A DNA stretch of 64,000 nt from Desmodus rotundus (Eukaryota > Chordata > Mammalia > Chiroptera > Phyllostomidae), in contig NC_071389.1 of the NCBI RefSeq assembly GCF_022682495.2, positions 56,318,239 to 56,382,238 on the forward strand, in the 5' to 3' direction. The number at the start of each line of letters is the position of its first letter. Position 1 is the first letter of the stretch. The position numbers and the translations under genes were made by a program. The notes beneath the pieces are model-generated. The model saw only the letters and a list, made by a program, of their open reading frames with translations, was not told where the DNA came from and ran no database searches. This document shows positions 1 to 10,660 of the stretch, in pieces.

Positions 1-111
1 GCACGGGACCTTCCACCTCACCATTCCCCCAACTGAGGGTATAGGTGTAAGCTATAAAACCACCACTTAACTGCAGTCAAGCTATGGCTCCTTCACAGCA
101 GAGCAATCTAC
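1..111. other. Intergenic DNA at left edge
   Basis: No gene, RNA or recognisable repeat is seen in this short stretch before the U2-derived insertion. Confidence 0.5.
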
Positions 112-124
112 TAATTGTGCTGTC

Positions 125-182
125 ATTGCTTCTTGGTCTTTTGGCTAAGATCAAGTGTAGTATCTGTTCTTATCAGTTTAAT
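125..182 (+). pseudogene. RNU2 (pseudogene): 3'-truncated U2 snRNA retropseudogene
   Basis: The sequence matches the first ~58 nt of mammalian U2 snRNA, including the branch-point-recognition GTAGTA at 157-162, and then stops. Three C-to-T changes are visible in the first 13 nt relative to the U2 I know, two of them at CpG sites. The copy is flanked by perfect 15-bp direct repeats TAATTGTGCTGTCAT at 112-126 and 179-193, which overlap its ends by a few bases. There is no A tail and the Sm site and 3' stem-loops are missing, so it cannot make U2. The duplications imply insertion through reverse transcription at an L1-type nick; 3'-truncated, tailless snRNA pseudogenes are a known class. Confidence 0.9.
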
Positions 183-193
183 TGTGCTGTCAT

Positions 194-588
194 CTGGCCC
201 CTCAAGTCCTGTGTCATTCTGTGAACTAGGGTCTCAGGGAGCTGAAACCATGCTAATTTTGCTTTTGCTTTACTTCGTGAAGTAAGATCCTGTCCAAGTC
301 CATTTAGGTTCATTGTTTTTTCCTGATTGAACCTATGGAAATGTGGCAAGTCAGCCTAGCAGCTGTCACCATGCTGCTGCTCAGAAACGGCTTGACCACT
401 TGACAATATTCATTAACCTTTTACCCCAACACCAGCTCTCATATGTATAATTACGTTTGCTTAACTGAGCTGCCTGCCAATAATCTTGGTTTTGCAAATC
501 TGTCTGTCACTGAAACTGGAGTAGCTTTTCTAAATGCAAATCTAATATTGTTCCCCTACTCAAAATCTGTCAACTGATAAAGGGAAAT
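194..588. other. Intergenic DNA, nothing recognised
   Basis: No convincing exon or repeat is seen. The last bases GGAAAT (583-588) form the left flank of the LTR starting at 589 and matter for the inversion model. Confidence 0.5.
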
Positions 589-1492
589 TGTGGGCAGGCT
601 CTGCCCACAGGGCACCCCCTACCTCCCCCCCGTTCCCCCCCCCCCCACCCCCGTCCACCACGGATGAGAATAAGTCTACCAAGACATGATCTGCTTGGGG
701 AGGAAAGGTGGCTGATCTCTCAAAAGAGAAGAGCCAGGAGCCTTTTATTAGGTTTTTTATTAAAAACCTAATAATGGTCTTTTATTGGGTTTATTTGTAT
801 AGGAATGCAGGGCATATATGTAAAGCTCATCAACCATTGTCAGGCAGTAAGGATCAAATAATAGATAACATTCAAAGAACTATGAGGGCTTATTCTGAGT
901 CAGGGTCAGATAGCTAAAGGGTCATAAAACTTGGGGAAACAAACTCATTTCATGCTTGGACCCTTATCATTTAAATTGAGGGTATTAGCAAAGTAGGTTT
1001 CAGAGGATTTTATGCATTCTTTCTTAGGCCTGATTGCCCCAGGGAACCCGCCCTTTCCAGCACAGGGCTGCACCCCCCTCCAGCATTGTTTCAGACTTAA
1101 GGCATCTGTTTCAGGCTTAAGTCAGGCAGGGGAAGTAAGGCAGCCAAGAGGTTAGGAGACTTCTTGCAGACAGAATGAGGACTCAGGCTATGTCAAAGCC
1201 TAGGGGTGGGGGATCCATCATCCCCTTTTTCTATAGCCCCCCAAGTCCTTCCCTAAGGGCCCCTTTGTGACTGTGCCTGTCTTAGGTCATCCCTCCTTTG
1301 AGGAATCTTACCCATCATTGGCTAACCAGTCATCTGCCCAGGGCCAAGCAGGATGAGGTGAAAGGGGGCAGAGGCCCCCTACCAGGAAGATAAGCTTTGT
1401 CTCCTAAGTGGCTTCTGTTCCCAAGGTCTTTCTACTCAGCCTTAACCACTAGGGGTTACAGCTTCTAAAACCAGGCAGGGTGGTTCCCAACA
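589..1492 (-). mobile_element. ERV LTR, copy A (hybrid), minus orientation
   Basis: On the minus strand it starts TGTTGGGAACC at 1492 and ends ...CCCACA at 589, so it has the TG...CA ends of a retroviral LTR. A CCAAT motif (AGCCAATGATGGG) lies in U3 and the AATAAA signal is at 781-786. It aligns over its length to the LTRs at 1857-2720 and 51591-52414. Its R-U5 (589-780) resembles the 51591 copy, whereas its first ~290 bp of U3 (1204-1492) is clearly different from it. The right flank TGTTTC and left flank GGAAAT do not match each other. No retroviral genes are attached. A 13-bp-arm palindrome (745-774) and a C-rich tract (about 615-652) are specific to this copy. Confidence 0.9.
745..774. 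repeat. Perfect hairpin inside LTR copy A
   Basis: TTATTAGGTTTTT, a 4-nt loop TATT, then AAAAACCTAATAA: 13-bp arms without mismatch. It lies just 3' (LTR sense) of the AATAAA signal and adds further AATAAA motifs. The 51591 copy lacks it. Confidence 0.9.
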
Positions 1493-1499
1493 TGTTTCC

Positions 1500-1845
1500 T
1501 CACCCCACCCCTCAAAATACAGTCCATATTGTGATCCCAATGCCCAATGTGATGGAGGCAGGATCTTTGAGAGGTAATTAACTCATGAAGCTAGAGTCTC
1601 CATGAGTAAGATTAGTGACCATATAAAAGAGAACCCAAAGAACTCTCTTGCTCCTTCTGTCATCTGAGTACACAACAAGAAAGCGATGAACTAGCAAGTG
1701 GGCTTTCACCAGACATTGAATCAGCCAGCATCTTAATCTTGAACTTCCCAGACTCCAAACTGTAAAAAATAAATTTCTGTTGCTTGTAATCTACCCAATG
1801 TATGGTATTCTGTTAGAGGGGACTGAACTGGCTAACACATATAAT
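1500..1845 (+). mobile_element. MLT1-like (ERVL-MaLR) LTR remnant
   Basis: The sequence follows the pattern of old mammalian MLT1-type LTRs: a GAGAGGTAATTAACTCATGA segment, a TATAAAAGAGAACCC segment, and the terminal CTTCCCAGACTCCAAACTGTAAAAAATAAATTTCTGTTG with a poly(A) signal. It is well diverged. It fills the 364-bp gap between the two inverted ERV LTRs and would have been in the opposite orientation before the proposed inversion. Confidence 0.7.
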
Positions 1846-1856
1846 AAAATATTTCA

Positions 1857-2720
1857 TGTTGGGAACTGCCCTGCCTAGTTTCAGAAGCTATAACCCCCCA
1901 TAGCTAAGGCTGAGCAAAAAGACCTTGGGACCATAGGCCACTAAGGAGACAAAGCTTATCTCCCTGGCAGGGGCTCCACCTCTGCCCACTTTACTTTACC
2001 CTGCTTGGCCCTGAGCCTGACCAGTTAGCCAATGACGGGTAAGATTCCTCAAGGGAGGGATGACCTAAGACAAGCATGGTCAGAAAGAGGCCCACAGGGA
2101 AGGACTTGGGAGGCTATAGGAAAAGGGGGTGATGGACCCCCACCCCTAGGCTTTGACATAGCCTGAGTCCTCATTCAGTCTGCAAGAAGTCTCCTAACCT
2201 CTTGGCTGCCTTACTTCCCCTGCCTGACTTAAGCCTGAAACAGATGCCTTAAGTCTGAAACAATGCTGGAGGGGGGTGCAGCCCTGTGCTGGAAAGGGTC
2301 GGTTCCCTGGGGCAATCAGGCCTAAGAAAGAATGCATAAAATCCTCTGAAACCTACTTTGCTAATACCCTCAATTTAAATGATAAGGGTCCAAGCATGAA
2401 ATGAGTTTGTTTCCCCAAGTTTTATGACCCTTTAGCTATCTGACCCTGACTCAGAATAAGCCCTCATAGTTCTTTGAATGTTATCTATTATTTGATCCTT
2501 GCTGCCTGACAATGATTGATGAGCTTTACATATATGCCCTGTATTCCTATGCAAATTAAACCCAATAAATGCCTGTCCAGGCAAGGGATGGGACAAGCCC
2601 TCTCTTTCACTGAGAGAGTGGTTGTGTTATCCCTTTGCCACCACAGGATTTCTGTAGTCCCTGTGAATTTGTCTGTCTCATCCATAATGCCATGGACACT
2701 GTGGGCTGTTGTCTGTCTCA
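1857..2720 (+). mobile_element. ERV LTR, copy B (hybrid), plus orientation
   Basis: It starts TGTTGGGAACTG at 1857 and ends ...GTCTGTCTCA at 2720, with AATAAA at 2564-2569. The first ~290 bp resembles the U3 of the 51591 copy and is only ~83% identical to copy A by eye. From CCTAGG (about 2145-2150) to AATAAA it is ~98% identical to copy A and shares an insertion containing ACAGATGCCTTAAGTCTGA that the 51591 copy lacks. The R-U5 after 2570 does not align with that of copies A or C. Flanks are ATTTCA (1851-1856) and GAAACA (2721-2726), which do not match each other. Short open frames here are chance. Confidence 0.88.
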
Positions 2721-2726
2721 GAAACA

Positions 2727-5044
2727 GATTCAGTTTCTGACATCGTGGCTTACAATGACTTGCCACTTTCCCTCTTACAGTGTCTCCTCAATTTTGGGGG
2801 CAAGATACATATATCAAATTTTAGGCACTGAAAATGTTTTGTCCTTACTGATCCTGTGCACAAAATATGGCATCAAGACATGAAACTGAGTAGAAAAGCA
2901 GAGAATGTGGAATTCATCTGGAATACTGCAGCCTTCCCTTAATCCTTTGACTCAATGAAGTGAATGTATATCTCTAAAGTTGATTTAGCAGTTCATGACT
3001 CGCAAGCAACAAATACCACACTTACCATCTATTACTGGGCTATAGGAGACTCTGAGTCCAGAGCCATAGTTTATTGCTTTTTTCTTATATTTTGAGGAAA
3101 ACAATGACTTGTTAATTTCTTCAATTTTTATAAAGCTCCCAGAATAAAAACAGAGAGCTGATTTTGAAACAATTTTAATTGAGTAGCTACTGCAACATTA
3201 TGTAAATTGTCCTAGGATTAATTATGACCTACTTGATCCAACATTTTGCTATAGTATTTGAAAAAGCAGCAAATGACTCATGTTGATAAGTGTCAGCATT
3301 AAATTCTAGGTGTCTTTTTCATCTTCGATACTATACATCTGCCCTCTCCATTGTGTTTAATTTTTTCAGTATTTTCCATTTTCTAAATTTTTTTAGAAAC
3401 ATGATACCAAAACCTGGGGTTATCAGTTAATTTCCCCTAATAGACTGTTTCTCAATAAAAAGTTACTAAGAAACCAAGAATAATGTTCCATGAAAGGATA
3501 ATAGATCTTGAGGAGAGATGTTTAGAGGTTAAGATGCCATCCTAACATTTGCGAGGGAAACTATGATCTTTTTCCTTGGTGATAAGGAAAGCTAACATGT
3601 GTGAATCCCCGCTTTACTGCATTTAATGTGCATCTGGCCCTTGTCAGGGATGGTAATAGTAAAAAGAAGAGTGAAAAGAGCATAAATGTGGAAGGATGAA
3701 TGCAGGGTGCCTTGAATTGTAGAGCCCCTGGATACAAGTGGAAACTCATTTTAGTTATCACTTCGGAAACATTGCTTCCATGCCAGGGTTGTATGTTGCA
3801 AACATATTCTTTTCAGGTAGAGTCACATTAATGATTGTTGAAATTCAGTGGATGTTCCTGCGTACACATTTCACTGCCTTCGTGACACTAAATTATGGTT
3901 TAGTGATACCATTTTCATCTGTAGTTTAGGGACAAAAACAGGATTAAGGAAAATTGCTTCCAGCTACCATAGTAAATTTTCACCAGAACAATCCAATAGG
4001 CAGCTATGGTGGATGACATTGGCTTTCACTTTGACTTCTGAATACATCATTAGCATGGAAATGACTTCATGTCATATCCCCAAATATATCTTCTGTTCGC
4101 GTGTTTTATGTTGCTGAGATGTTTCCTAAGATGAGTATATTCTACGTTAGTACACGATAGCATTAAAAAATCAGTAGTTTCAACATTCTCAATTTTTAAC
4201 TTAGGTATCTGTTGATTGGTATACAATGACTTATTCAGAAATTAGCTAGTATTTAAATTGTCATTTTGTGGGGATAAAGATGACGTAGAATTTTTAACCT
4301 CTATACTTAATTTTTCATATTTTCTACAGGTTCCATACATTTTAAAATCCCCAAACCACCAACAGAAATTATAGTTCAATTTTTAAGTGAGAGCTGATAC
4401 TGTGCATATATAATTACATGACTACAAGGAAGCCCAGTGTAATTGAGTATAAAGTGTAGCACTAATTCCATAAATATATTTTACCCATTTAACTTTTGAG
4501 AAAATATTTTTTAAAAAAGTATATTGCTAATTATCATGTAGAAACCCAAACTATAATGGTAATCAACTGACTTGGTACTCACATTAAACATAAATGCCTT
4601 GCCGATAGTGAGTGTTTCTGACAGCAATCTGCTATGAAGTTTATCAACTCAGGCTATTTTCTTAGCTGCTTCTCTTAGACGTCCTTGCTAAATAATTGTA
4701 CTTCAGTTTCATGATAAAGGTAATTTTATCTGGTGGCCAAGTTTTAATGTCAAAAGGCCCAAATATAGCCCAGGATAAATTGAACCACACTCATTCTATA
4801 GAATTTTTCTTGCACTATTATAATATTATGAAATTTATTGCCATTTTGGAAATATGGGAATACGTGGGTCTTTACTTCCTTTTTAGTAATTTTTCATTAC
4901 AATTTTGACATGGGAACAAAGAGATTGGGATAATAATTCTGACTTTGTCACTTTGTAAGTCTGTTACCTTGATTAAATAATATTAATGCCTTCAGACTTA
5001 GTTTTCCCATTATAATATGAAAGAGTTGGGATAATATCATCAAT
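2727..5044. other. Intergenic DNA, nothing recognised
   Basis: AT-rich sequence with no exon-like reading frame, RNA gene or repeat I can name. Open frames around 3738-4117 lack any family resemblance. Confidence 0.4.
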
Positions 5045-5065
5045 AAGATTTACTTAGTTTTCAAA

Positions 5066-5203
5066 CTACTATAAAGGACACATGGACAAAATGAATGGGG
5101 AGGGTGGAGGTGGGGGAGGGAGGGGGGTGTGGATGGGGTGGGGTGGAGGGATGGGGAGATACGGCACACAACTGTAATTGAATAACAATAAAAAATTAAA
5201 AAA
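5066..5203 (+). mobile_element. Young 5'-truncated L1 3' end with 21-bp TSD
   Basis: It holds only the last ~140 bp of the lineage-specific L1: CTATAAAGGACACATGGAC, a G-rich tract (about 5096-5155), and a tail after AATTGAATAACAATAAAAAA. The flanking direct repeat starts AAGATTTACTTAG and ends TTTTCAAA, at 5045-5065 and 5204-5224, with no mismatch. This gives exact insertion borders and indicates a fairly recent event. Confidence 0.92.
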
Positions 5204-5224
5204 AAGATTTACTTAGTTTTCAAA

Positions 5225-7365
5225 TACTGTATTCTTATAACAAAGGACCTGCCTATGTAGGAAATTTTTCAAAAATGGTACCACAGAACTTGGTATTACT
5301 TATCATGTGATTTTAATGTGTGATCTTATAAAAAAATGTTATTGATGGGATCAAGGCTACTTTCTTAAAATTTAATTACAATTAACCCATATGCTATATT
5401 TTCATTAAACAATAATAAAAACATTACTTTTTCTATGGATATATATTTTAAAGAGAAATATATAACTTGGTTTTTATGTAAGGACTTGCTATACCACAAA
5501 GATTTACCATTTTGGATAGTATCTGTTTTATTTTTCTATCTACAATTAATCTTTAGTAAAAATAATAACACTTTGGAGTAAGAATAATACAGAAGTCAGA
5601 AGTTGAGTATGTCATTAGATTTGACGTGTGTAGAATATAATGCTTTTTTTAAAATCTCCAGGTCACTGTGACATCTGGTCAGGATGACACTGAGTCTGAA
5701 CAAAGATTAAACAAGCAATTTAATGCCCAAAGGACTCTTTGTGCCAATTCAAAGAGAGAGCTTCATTTTACCTTAGAAAATGCAAAATCACCTAATTATC
5801 TAAAAGTAAAATGTCTTTAGAAGAGAAAAATTCTTTTATCTGATAATTATAAAAATGCCAATCACTGGTTACTTCACACACTTTGAAATATTCTTTGGCT
5901 CATGTAACATAGTTTATTTTATTTTTGTTCCATTTTATTCACACTGTTATTTCAAACATCATTCAATGGAACAATGATTTCAATGACCTTAATTCTCTAC
6001 ATGGCAGAGCACTTTGCTTCTGCCTTTACTCGTGTTGAGTTAGAGTCCAGATAGAGTTTCTCTTTGATTCTATGAGATATTGTGTCCACTAATGTACAGT
6101 TTTAGAAGAGGGAAAATGTTAACTGCAGAAGAGCCCCATGTAATCACCTAGCATAGCATTCCAGTAAGTCATTGCCAAATTTCCTAAACTCAGAGTTTTT
6201 AAGTTGAATGGGCTTATCTCAAAAGTTTAAATGCTTTTCAGAAAATGAAAGCGAGTACAGAGAATATTAACCTGTTTTCCATTACCACTGTTGATTTTGT
6301 AGACAGAAGTTTTAATTTAACATCTTTGAACCAAGACCAGTGGATAATTTTTCGTTGTTTGAAATGATCTTGAAATCATATATGTGCACACACACACATA
6401 TATATAATAACTAATAATGTTTATTTAAAGATTGGAAGTGATTTCTAATTACTGAGCCTCAGAAGAAATAACATTTAAAAATCAAATTTTACTTATTAAA
6501 ATGATCTTTAAAATCAGACTATATTAAAATAACAACTTAAAAAATCACATGCCCCTTAATTCTGAATGAAAATATAAGACCAAAAAGTAGAATGAAAAAC
6601 GTTGAAGTTGTGAATAGCATCAGGTTGGGAAAGTAATTTCACATTCTGATAACCCCTAATCTTGGCTTCAGATCTTAGACTGTCTTCTCTTAACATCAAT
6701 CAGTCTGAGAAAGAGCTTCATTATATATTAGAAACCTCTGCTTTGAGCTTTATGATTGATTGGATATTTTACAAACAAACAAACACACATATACACAAAC
6801 AAACCCTCCTTCTCCAACATGCCTTGATCCAGGGTAAATATTAACATACTTAAGCATGTAAAAAAGTAAGAATAATTACCAGGGATTCAAAAGTAAGGAT
6901 CTACTTTACCTCCAGTCTTCAGTGGAGATGTGACAGCGGCCCCTGGAATGACAGAAAGGTTCACTGAGTTGTCGAAAGCTGTCTCCTGCCAGTAAGAAGC
7001 TGCAGGGACGCTGCTGAAAGTCCTGAGAAACCACTGCGAGATTGACTTTAAGACTCACTGTGAAGTCAGCTGGGCTGCTAGTGGAATTCACCTGGCTTCC
7101 ACCTGTAGAGCAACCACTGAAACCTCCTGGGAAGTAAGATCTACTAGGAGATCCACAGGTTCTAGGAGAAAGCAGGGAAAACCTGATGAGATGCAAGAAA
7201 AGGCCTGTTGTGCATTTCAGTGTCCCACCACTGCCCTCTGCTATCAGAGAGTAACATGTGCCTGCTGCAGAGAAGAGAGGTTACTGTATCACCACCGAAG
7301 AGGGTGGGTTTGTAAGTCAGAGGGAGTAAATGGACAATGAGCACCATAATATTTCATCATGTGGA
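5225..7365. other. Intergenic DNA, no gene seen
   Basis: Mostly AT-rich and featureless. A short CA/TA microsatellite lies at 6384-6407. The stretch 6906-7300 is richer in G+C than its surroundings but matches nothing I recognise. Confidence 0.4.
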
Positions 7366-7462
7366 TCTATCAGTTTGTTTGTCCATTTACCTTATGAACA
7401 TGTTCCAGTTTGGGGCTTTTATAAATAAACTTCTATGAACATTCATGTACACAAAAAGAAAT
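7366..7462 (-). mobile_element. Old L1 fragment, antisense
   Basis: The segment with TTTATAAATAAACTTCTATGAACATTCATGTACA is the reverse complement of a conserved L1 ORF2/3' region seen in many mammalian L1M copies. It is short and diverged. Confidence 0.6.
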
Positions 7463-8949
7463 AGTTTGCTTTTAGCAGTGAGCATTACATAAGCAAAAGC
7501 TAGAAGATGTTCCTAAGAGAAAAATCCATATATCAGGTACTTAGATCTTAAATGATATAGCATGTAGGAAGTTAAACATTATATTTAGGCCCACCAAATT
7601 AGAAACAGATGAACAGGACACCATTCCATTAATCTGGGCTAGTATAAGAGAGCTATACATTAAGGAAAGGGTAGGTTACCAAAATTTTTCTGAATGGCAA
7701 AAGTAACCTAGAACACCTGTCTCCATCTCAAAAGAGTAAAAAAGTATGATATAGACATAACGATAATAATCAAAATGATAGATTTATCTGAGCACTTACA
7801 AACACAGGGTGCCTCTGGATTTCAAATTTCTACAACCATGTCAGCTGTGAGCATCAAGGCAAGAAATTGACTTCAGTCGGTCCTCGAGGTCCGCCTGATG
7901 ACATGCCTGTCCTGTCAGGAGGAAAAGAGACCCAAGAAAATGTCTAGTCTCTGAAAGTTTTATCCAAGTTGCTGTCCTTTTAGGATTGGAAATTATTACT
8001 TAAGTTTTGTCATAGGCAGTTTGCAAAGTAGGGTTAGAATGGAATAGTAATTAATGACAAGGATACATTATACCCCAGGCTAATAATCTAACATTTTGCC
8101 CCCAACTCAAAGTAGTACAGTCATATTGTCTTACACAGCACATCGGGGTAGGTAATGAACCTGAGTGATAACATCAAAATATTTAAATGTTATATTACTT
8201 GATTCAAATGTGCTAAATATCAGCAAATATAAAGTTTTTGAGCTCAACTTCTGGGAAGAAATTAGATTCCAAAAATACAATTTCTAAATTAAGTTTTAAA
8301 AGAGTTAAAACTTCAAATTTTGTTTTCCTTAATTTTTCACTTAGTTCAGTCTCAGCCATAGGCACTTTGATCAGATGCTTGGATCTGAACGGGGATCCTG
8401 CAATATCTGTGTGGCCCGAATTCCACTGGAGGGAGTGATATTTCTTCACATCTCAAGAATCAAAGTAATTCAGTCCTGAGTCCTGCGTGCAGTTTGACCT
8501 TTTTAGAGCATCGAGTTAATAGAGCATATATGAGCATATGTCCATGCAAATATTAACAGAACAAACCAAATTCCCAAATCCTATGGCAATAAATGTGTGA
8601 CATATTATAATCTTCATTGCTGTTACCAGCCAGAGATTTCGTAGTATTTAGGGGAATAGAGTGACACAGAATTACAAAAAAAAAAAAAAAAAAAGACAAA
8701 GCCTTTTCTTTGTATTATCAGGATGCCAGTCATTCTGTCCTTACAGTCTGTGATCTACAAAACTGACCTCAATTGGGTGAACTACCTCATAGAGAAATGG
8801 AGGCTCTGTATTTACCATATTTGGCTGGGGACATAAAAATCCCATTTACATAGTGATGCCCTCCCTCAGAAACATCATTTGGGATATCCTATCCTCTGGC
8901 GTATTTTAGCGTTTACAGTAATAATCACTGAGTTACATGAGATTACTTT
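7463..8949. other. Intergenic DNA, nothing recognised apart from poly(A)
   Basis: No gene is seen. A run of 19 A residues at 8676-8694 could be a retroposon tail, but the sequence before it matches no element I know. Confidence 0.4.
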
Positions 8950-9437
8950 TTAAAAACATTTTTTTTACTTGAACTGTAACATGCATGTAGAAAAGTGCAA
9001 AAATATTAGGCATAGGGTTTGGTATGTTTCCACAGAATAAGACACACAGCAACCACCAGTAATAATAAGATGGAGAGTATGTAGTCACCACAGAAGCCTC
9101 ATTTGGATCCCCTGCGCCTCGTTTCCCCAGGGCAAGTGTAACCGCTGTTCTGACTTCTGACTTCCATCACCACAGTTATTAAAATTTATTAATCTGTTTT
9201 GCTTATGAAAAACAATATTGGATATTTTTTCACCATTTTAACCATTTACATATCTTTATTTTTTCCAATTCAAGTTTATTTATATTTTTATTGTGGTAAG
9301 AACACAACATATCTTCTGAATCAATTTTTAAGTGCATAATATAGTATTGGTACATATAGACTCCATATTGCACAGCCAATCTCTAGAATTTATTCATCTT
9401 GCATAACTGAAACCTTCTACCTGTTGAGCAACAACTC
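8950..9437 (-). mobile_element. Old L1M 3' region, antisense
   Basis: Segments resembling the antisense of old L1 3' sequences occur here, for example CTCTAGAATTTATTCATCTTGCATAACTGAAACCTTCTACC and the preceding ATTGTGGTAAGAACACAAC. The family is not assigned, and the left part is weaker. Confidence 0.5.
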
Positions 9438-10660
9438 CTCATTAACTGAGATTTCTTCTTTGACTAATGGGTTATTTAAAATGTATTAAGACAAATAGCA
9501 AGTGAAGAGCAAACTGTATATGATTTTATTTTATTTTTTATTGTTGTTCCATTACTGTTGTCCCCATTTTTCCTGCATTACTCTCCCCTGTCCTACCCAC
9601 CCTCACCTGCCACACTCAATCTTCCCTCTGCCATTGTCTTTGTCCATGGGTCCTTTATACATGTTCCTTGACTTGTATGATTTGATTTTAAAGAACTTGT
9701 TAGGTGTATAGGTTTGCAGGTATTTCAATGAACAAGGAAAATGGTTGTGGAAGAGTTCAAGCCATTTTATCATTAACAATATTAACTAAATGTTTTATAT
9801 CAGAGTAATTATAAAGGAATAAGGATGATTGGGATTGAGAAATATTATTAAATTAAAAAAATGTATTATTTGAATGTTTAAATCACTATCCACTGCAACT
9901 CTAAGATGGCATTTGCAAAGTCTGCCCGGGGACTGGCCCCCTGGATGCCAGCTCTATGAAACGCGACTGGGGCATCCTGGAGTTGCAGAGATCAGTGGCT
10001 CCAGTTTTAAGTCTGTATTCACTGCCTACTTTCAAGTCTCATATGAGGATTTAAAATAACCTATACATTGAAACTTCCCATTTTTCAGTGAGTCTTCTTG
10101 GTTTTGGCAAAATGCTTAGCCTGTTTCCATGAGTCAGTGAGCCCTCAGAAGGTCAGGTTGCCTGCCCATTAGGAGTAACTGAGGACCCTGTTCTGATCTC
10201 AGCTTATAAATCTTTACCCCACCTTAATTCTTTTTTCTGTCTTTTTAAAAATTTTAATTTGATTTTTTAAATTACAGTTGTAATTCAATACTATTTTATA
10301 TTAGTGTAAGGTATACAAAATGGTGGTTAGACACCTATGAAATGTATAAAGTTATTTCCCCCAGTAAGTCCAGCACCCACCTGGCACCATGCACAGTCAT
10401 TACAACATTATTGACTGCATTCCCTATGCTGTACTTTACAATCCTATGGCTACTTGTAACTACTAATTTGCCCTTTTTGATTCCCTTCCCTTTCCACTGG
10501 CCCCCAACTGCCCTACCCTCTGTCAACCATCAATTTGTTCTCTGTATCTAAGAGTCTGTTTCTGTTTGGTTTGTTCATTTATTTTGTGTTTTTAAATTCC
10601 AAATATAAATGAAATCATATGGTATTTTTCTTTCTCTGTCTTAGCATAATACTCTTTATG
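9438..10660 (+). repeat. Copy 1 of a ~1-kb segment repeated in inverted orientation
   Basis: From CATTAACTGAGATTTCTTC through about 10660 the sequence aligns with the reverse complement of 40262-41370. The match includes a ~640-bp non-L1 part, the junction CTTATAAATCTTT, and the adjoining antisense L1. Copy 1 carries an extra young L1 (9533-9675) that copy 2 lacks. The non-L1 part is not a repeat I recognise. Confidence 0.75.
9533..9675 (-). mobile_element. Young L1 3' end, antisense, inside repeat copy 1
   Basis: The reverse complement shows the lineage L1 3' end (GGACCCATGGACAAAG followed by a degraded G-rich tract and tail). It is flanked by TATGATTTTATTTT (9519-9532) and TATGATTTGATTTT (9676-9689), 13 of 14 matching. 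The paralogous segment at 41266-41290 has the uninterrupted site, so the insertion followed the duplication. Confidence 0.82.

Noticed and set aside
708..917. Open frames within the ERV LTRs (also 2488-2883 and 51582-52281)
   Set aside because: They are fragments of noncoding LTR sequence, similar among copies only because the LTRs are related; no gag, pro, pol or env motif is seen.
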